64,000 nucleotides of DNA from DASYKS01 sp031404815 (GCA_031404815.1 JANNIH010000019.1:86905-150904); one strand, 5' to 3'; positions 54,411 through 63,965 are shown, counted from the stretch's first letter. Notes: a model not told the origin generated them from the letters alone. Program-made: numbers and translations.

Positions 54411-56708
54411 ATGGTCGAACCGGGCGGCGAGGAGAATTCGAAGCGGGGCGGCGGTGGTTTGATTTTGGGGCTGATGCTACTCGGGGCGATTTTCGCCCTC
54501 GTGGTGATCCGTCTGGCGCCGCCTGCGGCGCGACCGGCGGATGCGCCGGACACCGAGTTTTCGGCCGGGCGCGCCCGGGAGGTGCTCGCGGAGCTGGTGG
54601 GCAACGGCGAGCCGCATCCGGTGGGTAGCGCCGCCAACGCCCAGACCCGCGACCGGGTACTCCAGGCGTTTCGTCGGCTCGGCTACGAGCCTACCGTGGA
54701 GACCGGTTTCGTCTGCCGATTTGCCGGACCCTGCGCCACGGTGCACAACGTCGTCGCGCGCCTCGCGGGCCGTGCCGCGGTGGGCAAGCCTACTCCGAAG
54801 GCCGTTCTGCTCTCCGCTCACTACGATTCGGTGGCGAGCGGTCCCGGCGCTTCCGACGACCTGACCGGGGTCGCCGCGATCTTGGAGATCGCGCGCCTGA
54901 TGAAGATTGGCCCGGCGCCCGAAAACCCGGTGATCTTTCTGATCGACGACGGCGAAGAGGCCGGCCTGCTCGGCGCCGAGGCGTTCGTCCGCACGCCGGT
55001 CGCCAAAGAGGTCGGCGTGGTGATCAACCTGGAGGCGCGCGGCACCGGCGGCCCGGGCCTGATGTTCGAGACGCAGCATGCGAACGGCGCGTGGATTCCG
55101 CTGTTCGCGCGGGCGGTGGCGCGTCCGGTGTCCTCTTCGGTGTTTGTGACGATTTACGAGTACCTGCCGAACGACACCGATTTCAGCGTCTTCGACCGGG
55201 AGGGTCTGCCCGGCTTCAACTTCGCGCTGATCGGTGAGGCACAGCGCTACCACACGCCGCTCGACAACCTGGCGAACGCCTCCCCGGCGAGCTTGCAGCA
55301 CCTGGGCGAGAGCGCCTCCGACCTGGCCCGCGCGCTCGCCGGGGCCAATCTCGATCGGCCCAAACAGGGGCCGGCGGTGTTCTTCGACGTGCTCTCGTTC
55401 GGCATCGTCCGCTGGCCGGCCGCCGCGACTCTGCCGCTCGCGTTGATCGCCCTGATCGCGGTCGTTCTCGCCAGCAGGAAGATCTGGCGCGCCAAAGCCG
55501 CGAGCCTCGGTGGTTCGATTCTGGCTCTGCTCGCCGCGTTGGCCGCGATCGCCGCGGCCGCGGCCGCGGGCCTGGTATTCAATAATGCGCTCCGAGTCGC
55601 CGGGGGGCTACAGGTTCCTTGGCCGGCCGAAGAGAGGCCGCTTCTGATCTCGCTCGGGCTGTTCGCTGCGGTGGCCGTCCTAGGCACGCTGGCCGCAGTC
55701 GGTCGGATGGCGAGAGCCGCAGGGGTGTGGGCGGGTGTCTGGCTCGCGTGGGCGATCCTCGGCGTCGTGACCGCCCTGCTCGTGCCTGGCGCGAGCTACC
55801 TCTTCTTGGTCCCGGCCCTCGTCGCCGGGCTCGCCGGCTGGCTGGGAGGCGAAAGTCTGCGGCCGTTGTCGGCCCTGCTGCCGCTCACGGTCGCCGGGCT
55901 ACTCTGGGCCCCTCTCTCGCTACTCTTCTTTACCGGTCTCGGCACGCCGGGCCTGCCGGTGATCGCGGTCGTCTTCGGACTGCTCGCGATGCCGCTCGCG
56001 CCGCTGCACGCCGGTGTCCGGCGTCCCGCGTTGTGGCTCGCTGCGTTCGCCGTTTTGGCCCTGATCACCACGTTCCTGGTTCCGGCGACCACTCGCGCGA
56101 CGGCCGAGGCGCCGAGGCGGCTCACCTTGAGCTACCACCTGGACGCCGACGCGGCGGCCGGGCGGTGGGTTCTCGTTGGCGATCAGGCGCCGGGCAAACC
56201 GATGGCGCCCGCTCTCGCCCAGTCCGCACGGTTTGCAGTCGGTCCGCCGTTCCCTTGGTCGAACGCTCAAGCGAAGGCCAACGCGGCGCCCGCTCCGGCG
56301 CTTCCGATGGTGGTGCCGACCCTCGAGGTGCTCGCCGACGAGCGGCGCGCCGACGGCAGACATCTGTCGCTTCGGCTCACCTCGCCTCGGGGTGCACCTT
56401 CAGTGACGCTCCACCTGCCGGTGGCCGCCGAGGTCCGCTCCGCCCGGATGGCGGGCGAAGAGATCCCGCGGACCAAAGACGGGAAGATCCCGCCGCGGGG
56501 CGACTGGTTCTCGTTTCAATGCCTGTCGACGCCGCCGGAAGGCATCGAGCTCGAACTGGTGATCGCTGGCAGTGGGGCGATCGACGGGTATCTGGTCGAT
56601 CGATCGTTCGGCCTGCCCGCCGCGGCCCGGGAGATTGTTGCGGCCCGGCCGGCCGATACGGTCGCCGATGGCGATGCGATCGTGGTCAGCCGAAAAGTCC
56701 GCCTTTGA
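54411..56708 (+). CDS. M28 family membrane metallopeptidase
   Basis: This 765-residue protein has an N-terminal membrane anchor (GLILGLMLLGAIFALVVI), an M28 peptidase domain and a C-terminal part of about eight hydrophobic helices, as in the ER aminopeptidase Fxna group. Zinc ligands are in LLSAHYDSV (His), GASDDLTG (Asp), DDGEEAGLLG (Glu pair), INLEARG (Glu) and RYHTPLDN (His). The C-terminal soluble segment (VTLHLPVAAEVRSARM) is exported. ATG 54411 follows GAGGGAG. A GTG 18 codons upstream is possible. Confidence 0.9.
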   Translation: MVEPGGEENSKRGGGGLILGLMLLGAIFALVVIRLAPPAARPADAPDTEFSAGRAREVLAELVGNGEPHPVGSAANAQTRDRVLQAFRRLGYEPTVETGFVCRFAGPCATVHNVVARLAGRAAVGKPTPKAVLLSAHYDSVASGPGASDDLTGVAAILEIARLMKIGPAPENPVIFLIDDGEEAGLLGAEAFVRTPVAKEVGVVINLEARGTGGPGLMFETQHANGAWIPLFARAVARPVSSSVFVTIYEYLPNDTDFSVFDREGLPGFNFALIGEAQRYHTPLDNLANASPASLQHLGESASDLARALAGANLDRPKQGPAVFFDVLSFGIVRWPAAATLPLALIALIAVVLASRKIWRAKAASLGGSILALLAALAAIAAAAAAGLVFNNALRVAGGLQVPWPAEERPLLISLGLFAAVAVLGTLAAVGRMARAAGVWAGVWLAWAILGVVTALLVPGASYLFLVPALVAGLAGWLGGESLRPLSALLPLTVAGLLWAPLSLLFFTGLGTPGLPVIAVVFGLLAMPLAPLHAGVRRPALWLAAFAVLALITTFLVPATTRATAEAPRRLTLSYHLDADAAAGRWVLVGDQAPGKPMAPALAQSARFAVGPPFPWSNAQAKANAAPAPALPMVVPTLEVLADERRADGRHLSLRLTSPRGAPSVTLHLPVAAEVRSARMAGEEIPRTKDGKIPPRGDWFSFQCLSTPPEGIELELVIAGSGAIDGYLVDRSFGLPAAAREIVAARPADTVADGDAIVVSRKVRL

Positions 56709-56830
56709 CCCCAAGCGGACAGTAGTTCGTCCCACTTTTCACGAATTTGGACACTGTTAGGTGAGAGTCGGCGTGCCACCCCAGGCTCCGGGGTTGGTGA
56801 CGCCTGCTCTCTACCGAGGTGTCCATCGTA

Positions 56831-58198
56831 ATGACCGTGCCATACCGTGGCGCCTCTGACGGCGCTTTCCATGTCGTGGGCGTGGGGTTCGGTCCTGCGA
56901 ATCTCGCCCTTGCCGTTGCGCTCGAGGAGGCTCCCGAAGCGAACGACCTGTCGCGCCTGTTTCTCGAGGCAAAACCGGATCCTGTTTGGCACTCTGGAAT
57001 GCTGCTCGAGGACTCCCTGATCCAGATCACCGTGCTCAAGGACCTGGCGACAGTGCGCAATCCTCAGAGCCGCTTTACCTTTCTCAATTATCTGAAGGAA
57101 AAGGGACGCCTGTTTGAGTTCCTGAACCTGCGCGATTTGTTCCCGAGCCGGATCGAGTTCAACGACTACCTCGGTTGGGTTGCCGGAGCTCTCGCCCACC
57201 GGGCGCGCTTTGGCTGTGAGGTCGTCTCGATTCGGCCCGTGCCGGGCGACGAGCCGGGATCGGTCGAGTTCCTCCGGGTTCTGTCGCGCGACCGTTCGAC
57301 CGGCGAAACGCACGAGATTCTGGCCAAGAACATCGTTCTTGCGACCGGCGGTGTGCCCGCTACGCCGCCGCCGCCGATGCGCTTGGTGCCAGGGGGGCGG
57401 GCTTTCCATACCCACGAATTCCTGCACCGGATGCGCAGCGATTTTCCGGATCGGCAGAGGGCCTACAAGTTCGCGGTGGTGGGGGCGGGGCAGAGCGGCG
57501 CGGAGCTGTTCAACTACCTGCTGACCCATTACCCGAACGCGGAAGTCACGGCGACGCTCCGGCGGTTCGCTTACAAACCGGTCGATGAGAGCCATTTCAC
57601 CAACGAGATCTTCTTTCCCGAGAAGGTGGACTGGCTGTACTCCTTGAGCGACGACAAGCGTACTCGAGTGCTCGACATGTGCCGCGACGTCAACTACGCG
57701 GTGGTCGATGCTCCTCTGATCCGTGACATTTACCGCCGGATCTACAACGAGCGGGTGGAGGGGAAGAACCGGGCCAAGATCTTGCCGTTCCTCGAACTCC
57801 GAGAGATCGAAGAGCGGTCGATGAGCGTGTGCGCCCGATTCGAGAATTTGATCGAAGAGACCTCGGTCGAACTCGACCTCGATGCGCTGATCGTCGCCAC
57901 CGGCTACCACTGGCCTTCGGATCATCCGCTGCTCGCCCACCTCGCCGGATACCTCGAACGGGATCCGGCTCCTTTGCCGGGTTCCGGCTTTGAATACCGG
58001 ATGCGCCGCGAGTACCGGGTGGAAGCGACCCCGGGATTTGCCCCGGGCGTCTATTTACAAGGGTTTTCGGAGCGCAAACACGGAGCGAGCGAGACGGTGC
58101 TTTCGCTGCTGCCGATCCGTGCCGGCAACATCCTCGACTCGCTGGTGCAGGCGAAGCGCGAGGCCGATCTCGGAGCCGTCGCGGCGATTGCGGTCTGA
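56831..58198 (+). CDS. L-lysine/L-ornithine N-hydroxylase (SidA/IucD/PvdA family)
   Basis: This 455-residue FAD- and NADPH-dependent monooxygenase hydroxylates the side-chain amine of lysine or ornithine. It has the FAD motif VVGVGFGPANLALA (Gly17, 19, 21), substrate loops HSGMLLEDSLIQITVLKDLA and NPQSRFTFLNYL, the NADPH motif VVGAGQSGAELF and the C-terminal ATGYHWP. A GAGGTG site precedes ATG 56831. It starts 30 bases before the cupin-MetRS gene, so the product N-hydroxylysine is the expected substrate for that enzyme. It is the first gene of the cassette, downstream of a short AT-richer stretch that could be the promoter. Confidence 0.92.
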   Translation: MTVPYRGASDGAFHVVGVGFGPANLALAVALEEAPEANDLSRLFLEAKPDPVWHSGMLLEDSLIQITVLKDLATVRNPQSRFTFLNYLKEKGRLFEFLNLRDLFPSRIEFNDYLGWVAGALAHRARFGCEVVSIRPVPGDEPGSVEFLRVLSRDRSTGETHEILAKNIVLATGGVPATPPPPMRLVPGGRAFHTHEFLHRMRSDFPDRQRAYKFAVVGAGQSGAELFNYLLTHYPNAEVTATLRRFAYKPVDESHFTNEIFFPEKVDWLYSLSDDKRTRVLDMCRDVNYAVVDAPLIRDIYRRIYNERVEGKNRAKILPFLELREIEERSMSVCARFENLIEETSVELDLDALIVATGYHWPSDHPLLAHLAGYLERDPAPLPGSGFEYRMRREYRVEATPGFAPGVYLQGFSERKHGASETVLSLLPIRAGNILDSLVQAKREADLGAVAAIAV

Positions 58199-58228
58199 CT
58201 CGGGCTCAAGGGGAGATTTTAGAACACC

Positions 58229-60301
58229 ATGCACATCCAGAGGCTCGACCCGACGAAGCTCGAAAGCGCCTATGGCATCGGCGTCCAGATGCTCTACCCT
58301 TGGGATGGCGTGGTGACGACGCCGTTCGGCTCGGCCTGGGCGGTGGTGCCGCCGCTCGGCTCGACCAAGCATCACACCCACCAGGAGGGAGAGACCTTCT
58401 TTGTCGCCCGCGGGCGCGGGGTGATCCGGGTCGCCGACGACACGACGGAGATCGCCTCGGGCGACGTGATCTTCCTGCCGCCGTTCGACCAACACACACT
58501 CACCAACACCTCCGAGACCGAGGATCTGCTGTTCCTCACGGTATGGTGGGAGGACAAGAAGCTCTGGGCCGATGGAACCGCCGGACCCTCTTCCTCGGTG
58601 GCCCCAACGGCAGGTCCAAAGCGTCCGCAACGCACTCTGGTGACGGCGGCGCCGCCGACGCCGAACGGCGACCTCCACCTCGGGCACCTGTCAGGCCCCT
58701 ATCTAGCCGGCGATGTGATCGCCCGCTACCTCCGTTCGCGGGGTGTCGAAGCGCGCTACGTCTTCGGTTCGGACGACAACCAGAGCTACGTCAAAACCAA
58801 CGGCGAGCGGTTGGGGCTCGGACCGAACGAGGCGGCCGACCTCCTCGCCGGAGAGATCGCCCAGACGCTCGCGGCGGTGGAGATCGAGCTCGACGCCTTC
58901 ACCCGTCCCAACGCCTCGCCCTACCACCGCGAGCTTGTACAGGCGTTCTTTCTGCGGCTGTACGAAACGGGCGAGCTGATCGCCCGTGAGGCGCCCTCGC
59001 CGTACTGTCCGAAGTGCGAGATCTACCTGTACGAGGCGCACATCCGCGGCGGCTGCCCGCACTGCGGCGCTCTCTGCGGTGGCAACTGCTGCGAAGAGTG
59101 CTGCCGGCCGAACGACTGCATCGATCTGATCGATCCGGTGTGCACCCATTGCCAGGGCACGCCGGTGCCTCGACTGTACACGAGGCTCTACTTTCCGCTT
59201 TCGCGGCACGTGGCGATGTTGCGCGAATTTTGGTTGGGGACGGCGATGAATCCGCGCCTCCGGTCGCTTTGTGAGCAGGTGGTCGAGGCCGGGTTGCCGG
59301 ACATCGCGGTAACCCACCCGGCCGATTGGGGGATTCCGGTGCCGGTCGCCGGGTTCGAGGCGCAGCGGATTTGGGTCTGGTGCGAGATGGCGCCGCGCTA
59401 CCTGGCCTACGCCCGCGAGGTCTGCGATATGGCCGGGGTGCCTGCCGGCGAGGCGTCCTGGGAACGCTTCTGGAAATCGCCCGAGGCGAGCGTCGTCCAG
59501 TGCTTCGGCTCGGACAACGGGTTCTTCTACGGCCTGCTGGTGCCGGCGATGCTCAGAGCGTTCGATCCAGAGATTCGCCTGCCGGAAGCGCTGGTGATGA
59601 ACGAGTTCTATCGCCTCGAAGGCAAGAAGTTCTCAACCAGTAGGCAGCATGCGATCTGGGGGCGCGAGATGGTCGCCCAGGTGCCGGCTGATGAGGTGCG
59701 CTTCTATCTCGCCTGGAGCGCTCCGGAGGTCGAAGGGAGCAATTTCACCCGCCGTGAGTTCGATGAGACGATCGAGCGAGAGGTTCGACAGGGCTTCGGT
59801 GGCTGGCTCGCGGACCTCGGCGCGAAAGTGGCCTTACGACACGGCGGTCTGGTGCCCTGGACGGGCGACTGGACCGACGACCATCGCCGATTCTACGCCC
59901 GGATCGAGCAGCTTTCCGCCGAGGTGGTGGAGGGCTATGAGCCGCGGACGTTCTCGCTCCAGCAGGCGGCGCGTGGCCTCTCGGAGCTGGTGCGCGCGGC
60001 GCGCCGGTTCGCTGCGGCAGAGAGCGGTTGGTTGCGGGTGGAAGGGCGGGCCGAGGAACGGCGTACGGGTCTTGCGCTCGAGCTGCTCGCGGCCAAGCAG
60101 CTCGCGGTGCTCGCCGCGCCGCTGATGCCGACCTTCGCCGCCGCGCTCTGGCGTGCTCTCGGGTACCCGGAGCCGCTGTCCGAGCACGCGCTCGAAGTAC
60201 GCCCCGACTGGGTCCCCGGCGGCCGGCGGATCGGTGATCTCGCGGGCGCTTTGCCCTCCCATTCCCCTGCGATCGGTGCCTTCGCTCACGGGGTGCCGTA
60301 A
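58229..60301 (+). CDS. Hydrazine synthetase-like fusion: cupin plus methionyl-tRNA synthetase-like domain
   Basis: This 690-residue fusion has an N-terminal cupin (1-112, metal ligands His49, His51, Glu55, His89 in HHTHQEGETFF and FDQHTL) and a class I synthetase domain. The latter carries the HIGH-type motif at residues 150-153 (NGDLHLGH), a 12-cysteine zinc region (260-308) and a KMSKS-type motif KFSTS at 467-471. No anticodon-binding logic is evident beyond helical remnants. In s56-p1 (Spb40) and pyrazomycin (PyrN) the same two domains join N-hydroxylysine to an amino acid and rearrange the ester to an N-N bond. The upstream hydroxylase supports this role. Confidence 0.88.
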   Translation: MHIQRLDPTKLESAYGIGVQMLYPWDGVVTTPFGSAWAVVPPLGSTKHHTHQEGETFFVARGRGVIRVADDTTEIASGDVIFLPPFDQHTLTNTSETEDLLFLTVWWEDKKLWADGTAGPSSSVAPTAGPKRPQRTLVTAAPPTPNGDLHLGHLSGPYLAGDVIARYLRSRGVEARYVFGSDDNQSYVKTNGERLGLGPNEAADLLAGEIAQTLAAVEIELDAFTRPNASPYHRELVQAFFLRLYETGELIAREAPSPYCPKCEIYLYEAHIRGGCPHCGALCGGNCCEECCRPNDCIDLIDPVCTHCQGTPVPRLYTRLYFPLSRHVAMLREFWLGTAMNPRLRSLCEQVVEAGLPDIAVTHPADWGIPVPVAGFEAQRIWVWCEMAPRYLAYAREVCDMAGVPAGEASWERFWKSPEASVVQCFGSDNGFFYGLLVPAMLRAFDPEIRLPEALVMNEFYRLEGKKFSTSRQHAIWGREMVAQVPADEVRFYLAWSAPEVEGSNFTRREFDETIEREVRQGFGGWLADLGAKVALRHGGLVPWTGDWTDDHRRFYARIEQLSAEVVEGYEPRTFSLQQAARGLSELVRAARRFAAAESGWLRVEGRAEERRTGLALELLAAKQLAVLAAPLMPTFAAALWRALGYPEPLSEHALEVRPDWVPGGRRIGDLAGALPSHSPAIGAFAHGVP

Positions 60302-60816
60302 TGTTGAACCTGGAAACTGAACGGATCGAACCTACCGCGCTTGCGCCGGAGAGAGAGACAATGTCTGAGAACAACCTGTTCGGTAGCGCTACGCCGGAAG
60401 AAGCGTCCTGGGGCTACCAGCTGATCATCGACTGTTTCGGCTGCGATGTGGAAACCTGTTGCGATCTCGAAAAGGGCTACGAGTTCCTCGACAAGATCTG
60501 CGTCCACCTCCACATGACGAAGCAGACCCAGCCCTACATCTTCAAGACCTGCGAGACGACGTTTCCCGGCAAGCCGGGCTATAGCGGCTGGATCCCGATC
60601 ATCGAGAGCGGCATCCAGGTGCACACCTCGGCGAACAACCGCTTCATCAGCGTCGATGTCTACTCGTGCAAGGTGTTCGATCTGGACGAGACCGTCGCGT
60701 TCGTGCAGAAGTGGTTCAACCCGACCCGGATCGACACCCAGTTCTTCCACCGCGGCAAGGGCTACCTTCAGAAGTCCTTCACCGAAGGCGTCACCGTCGG
60801 CGCTGCGCGCTGCTAG
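60301..60816 (+). CDS. SpeD-family pyruvoyl decarboxylase homologue
   Basis: This 171-residue protein is related to S-adenosylmethionine decarboxylase. The pyruvoyl-forming serine is in PIIESGIQVHTS (Glu102-Ser103), the catalytic histidine is His108 and cysteine Cys123 lies in VDVYSCKVFD. The Ser-to-His gap of 5 and His-to-Cys gap of 15 equal those of T. maritima SpeD (63, 68, 83). The start is ATG overlapping the previous stop (TAATG); a second ATG at 60361 with a GAGAGAGA site is equally likely and gives 151 residues. It may decarboxylate AdoMet, an arginine/ornithine-like amino acid or the hydrazine product. Confidence 0.85.
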   Translation: MLNLETERIEPTALAPERETMSENNLFGSATPEEASWGYQLIIDCFGCDVETCCDLEKGYEFLDKICVHLHMTKQTQPYIFKTCETTFPGKPGYSGWIPIIESGIQVHTSANNRFISVDVYSCKVFDLDETVAFVQKWFNPTRIDTQFFHRGKGYLQKSFTEGVTVGAARC

Positions 60817-60844
60817 CGGAGGCAGGGCCGGCCAAGTGGCGGGA

Positions 60845-60864
60845 GGCGACCGCTGGTGGTCGCC
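60845..60864. terminator. Bidirectional hairpin between the cassette and guaB
   Basis: Arms GGCGACC and GGTCGCC (7 bases) with a 6-base loop lie between convergent genes, with outer GGGAGG/CCTCCC able to extend pairing loosely. There is no long T run, but the position suits transcript ends on both strands. Confidence 0.5.
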
Positions 60865-60877
60865 CCCGCCCCTCCCA

Positions 60878-62347
60878 CTACCGCTCGACCCAGTAGTTCG
60901 GCGCTTCCTTGGTGATCACCACGTCGTGCGCGTGCCCTTCTCTCAAGCCGGCGGGGGAGATGCGGACGAACTGGGCCTTGGTGCGCAGGTCGTCGATCGT
61001 GGCGCAGCCGGCGAGCCCCATGCCGGAGCGGAGGCCGCCGGTGAGCTGGGGGAGGAGCTGGTGCACCGTCCCTTTGTGCGGCACCATCCCTTCGATCCCT
61101 TCGGGGACCAGCTTGGATAGGCTGCCGCCTCCCTCTTGGAAGTAGCGCTCGGCGCTGCCGCGGGCCATCGCGGAGAGCGAACCCATGCCGCGATAGGCCT
61201 TGTAGGTGCGCCCCTGGTAGAGGATCGTCTCGCCCGGGCTCTCTTCGGTGCCGGCGAGCAGCGAGCCGATCATCACTGAGTGGGCGCCCGCCGCGAGCGC
61301 CTTGGTGAGGTCGCCCGAGAACTTGATGCCGCCGTCCGCGATGACCGGGATGCCCTTCTCTTCGGCCGCGCGGGCGCAATCTTGGATCGCGGTCACCTGA
61401 GGCACGCCCGCTCCGGTGACGATCCGGGTGGTGCAGATGCTCCCCGGGCCGATCCCCACCTTGACCGCATCCACCCCACGCTCGATCAGCGCACGGGTCC
61501 CTTCGCCGGTCGCGACGTTGCCCACCACCAGCTGAACTTCGGGGAAACGTTCGCGCAGTTTGGCCGCTGCGTCGAGCACCCCTTGGCTGTGGGCGTGGGA
61601 AGAGTCGAGCACCAGCAGGTCCGCCTTCGCCTTGACCAGCGCCGCGGCGCGCTCGAGGAAATCGCCCGAAGAGCCGACCGCGGCGCCGACCCGCAGGCGC
61701 CCGAGTTCGTCTTTGCAGGCGCTCGGGTACTGCATCATCTTCTGGATGTCCTTGACCGTGATCAGCCCTTTGAGGTTGCCGGCGGGATCGACCACCAGGA
61801 GCTTTTCGATCCGGTGGCGGTGGAGAAGAGTCTTCGCCTGTTCGAGCGTCGTCCCTTCCGGCACCGTGATCAGGTTCTCGCGCGTCATCAGGTCGCCGAT
61901 CCGCCGGTCGAGATCCTCCTCGAAGCGAAGGTCGCGGTTGGTGAGAATGCCCACCAGATGCCCGGCCGAGTCGGTCACCGGCACGCCCGAGATCTTGAAG
62001 TGCGCCATCAGGGTGTGGGCGTCGCGGATCGACTGGTCGGGGCCGATCGTCACCGGATCGACGATCATGCCGGCTTCCGAACGCTTGACCTTGTCGACCT
62101 CTTCGGCCTGCATTTCGACCGTCAAGTTCTTGTGGATGACGCCTAACCCTCCCTCTTGGGCGAGCGCGATCGCCAGCCGCGATTCGGTCACCGTGTCCAT
62201 CGCGGCGGAGAGGATCGGGATATTGAGCGTGATGCCGCGGCAGATCTGCGTCCGCAGATCGACATCGTTGGGGTGGGTGGTCGACAGGCCCGGAACGAGC
62301 GAGATGTCGTCGAAGGTGAGCGCCAGCCTGGGTTCTTCCGAGAACAT
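60878..62347 (-). CDS. guaB: Inosine-5'-monophosphate dehydrogenase
   Basis: GuaB oxidises IMP to XMP in guanine nucleotide synthesis. The 489-residue protein has LTFDDISLVPG, tandem CBS domains (about 95-215), and the catalytic cysteine loop GIGPGSICTTRI. The flap region is GAHSVMIGSLLAGTEESPGE, followed by YRGMGSLSAMARGSAERYFQ. The C-terminal end is complete. It converges with the SpeD-like gene and has its own promoter upstream. Confidence 0.97.
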   Translation of the reverse strand: MFSEEPRLALTFDDISLVPGLSTTHPNDVDLRTQICRGITLNIPILSAAMDTVTESRLAIALAQEGGLGVIHKNLTVEMQAEEVDKVKRSEAGMIVDPVTIGPDQSIRDAHTLMAHFKISGVPVTDSAGHLVGILTNRDLRFEEDLDRRIGDLMTRENLITVPEGTTLEQAKTLLHRHRIEKLLVVDPAGNLKGLITVKDIQKMMQYPSACKDELGRLRVGAAVGSSGDFLERAAALVKAKADLLVLDSSHAHSQGVLDAAAKLRERFPEVQLVVGNVATGEGTRALIERGVDAVKVGIGPGSICTTRIVTGAGVPQVTAIQDCARAAEEKGIPVIADGGIKFSGDLTKALAAGAHSVMIGSLLAGTEESPGETILYQGRTYKAYRGMGSLSAMARGSAERYFQEGGGSLSKLVPEGIEGMVPHKGTVHQLLPQLTGGLRSGMGLAGCATIDDLRTKAQFVRISPAGLREGHAHDVVITKEAPNYWVER

Positions 62348-62556
62348 GCGGGTTCTAAGCTCCGGATCTTGAGGGAGGCGGGAAGAGAGCTACCCGTCCG
62401 CCGTGGTTTGGGAGGGCAGGATATCAGAGGCTCATCCCGCCCTAGAGGCGCTTCGCCCCCTACAGCGACCGATTCGACATCGAACGGATGCGTCTCTCGC
62501 TTCGCTGGCTTAGAATCGACTCCTCAGAGAGATGGGAGCAGCTTGGAGTCCCTGTC

Positions 62557-63822
62557 ATGAAGATCCATCGTGTCGGCATATTCGCCCTTTTGTTGGCTGT
62601 AGCGCCTATGCGTAGTGCGGTCGCCCAGGATCTGCGCGGACCTGAGCTACGTCTCAATCAGCTCTCCGAGGGTGGACAGTTCACGGCCGATGTCGCGGTC
62701 GTGCCGAACGGAGATTTCATCGCCGTCTGGGTTGACAGCACGATCGCGGGGGGGCGCGAGATCAAGGTGCGGCGCTTCTTCGCCGACGGCAGGGCCAAGG
62801 GGGGCGACCTACTCGTCGCGCGACTCCCGGGGACTCCGACCTCCGTGTCGCCACACATCGCCGCCGATGCGGCTGGCCGTTTCCTGGTGGTTTGGCAGGG
62901 GCGGCCAGCCGCATCGAGCGGAGTCCACCAGGCCTACGGCCAGCGGTTCGACTCTATGGGGAAAACGCTCGGCCCGCGGGTTCGGTTCAGAGCCTCGGAT
63001 TTTGATCAGCTCAATCCCGATGTCGCCATGACGCACGACGGCCGGGCCGTGGTCGTCTGGCAAAGCATCACGGGTCGGTTCGACCATGAAGGCGCGAGGA
63101 TCTCCGACGTCTATTTTCGCCGCCTTCGGGCAAATGGAGCGCCTGCTGGTCCCGATGTGCTCGCTCTACCGAGCGGGGAGATCTCGCGGGTCGCCATGAG
63201 GGCCGACGGTTCGTTTGGGATCGCCTCCGAGATCTACAACTTCGATCCGAGCTTCTCCGATATCTATTTGAGCCTCTTCTCGGCCAACGGCGGCGTTCTG
63301 CTCGAGCCGTTCGAGGTCACCTCGGTACTCAGCGAGCCCACCACCCAGTCCGATCCCGCGATCGCGGCGGCGGCCGACGGCCGGATGTTCGTCGCCTGGA
63401 CCGACCGCGCCGCCGACTACGACTTCCCGGGCGCGAGCGACACCGATGCCCTCGGTGTGGCGGGTCAGTTGATCGGAGCGGACGGGAGCCCGCTCGGCGA
63501 GAATGTGCGGGTCAATGCCTACAGAAAGGGAATTCAGGAGCGGGCCGCCGTCGCAGCGAGGCCGGATGGTGGTTTTCTGATCGCCTGGCAGACCGGGGGA
63601 AACCAGGATGGCGATGGCACGGGCATCTTCGCGCGGCACTTCGCGGCGGATGGCCGGCGCCTCGGAGCCGAGTTCCGGATGAATCTCGGACGCCAGGGAA
63701 ATCAGTCCGGGGTTTCTCTGGCGCTCACGGCGAATGGGAAGGGTATCGCGGCCTGGGCCGGCCCTGACAGCGCGGGCAACTTCGAGATCTTCGCGCGCCG
63801 GCTGGCGCCTCCCGTGCGGTAG
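62557..63822 (+). CDS. Secreted beta-propeller-like repeat protein, function unknown
   Basis: This 421-residue protein has a signal peptide (VGIFALLLAVAPMRSAVAQ) and seven or so repeats of about 55 residues. Each contains an Asp/Ala-Xn-(V/I)AW-x-(D/G/S) strand (for example FIAVWVDS, FLVVWQGR, AVVVWQSI, MFVAWTDR, FLIAWQTG, GIAAWAGP). Such repeats form beta-propellers in exported proteins. No catalytic motif is seen. The start is taken at ATG 62557, just before the signal peptide. Confidence 0.75.
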   Translation: MKIHRVGIFALLLAVAPMRSAVAQDLRGPELRLNQLSEGGQFTADVAVVPNGDFIAVWVDSTIAGGREIKVRRFFADGRAKGGDLLVARLPGTPTSVSPHIAADAAGRFLVVWQGRPAASSGVHQAYGQRFDSMGKTLGPRVRFRASDFDQLNPDVAMTHDGRAVVVWQSITGRFDHEGARISDVYFRRLRANGAPAGPDVLALPSGEISRVAMRADGSFGIASEIYNFDPSFSDIYLSLFSANGGVLLEPFEVTSVLSEPTTQSDPAIAAAADGRMFVAWTDRAADYDFPGASDTDALGVAGQLIGADGSPLGENVRVNAYRKGIQERAAVAARPDGGFLIAWQTGGNQDGDGTGIFARHFAADGRRLGAEFRMNLGRQGNQSGVSLALTANGKGIAAWAGPDSAGNFEIFARRLAPPVR

Positions 63823-63965
63823 GGAGGCAGGCTCACCAGAGCACGTAAAGTGACCGACAAGCAGGGCCCCGTCAAAGTCATCATAAGTTCGGCTTGCCGG
63901 TGCAACCTCCAGCGATGGGACAGGCCGTCAGCCCTTCCGCGGCCTGAAAGGCCGGTAGAACTGAG

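Noticed and set aside
56572..56760. Short frame ending in HEFGHC, resembling a zinc peptidase motif
   Set aside because: The match is a few residues at the end of an overlapping frame within the M28 gene and its 3' gap; there is no surrounding domain.
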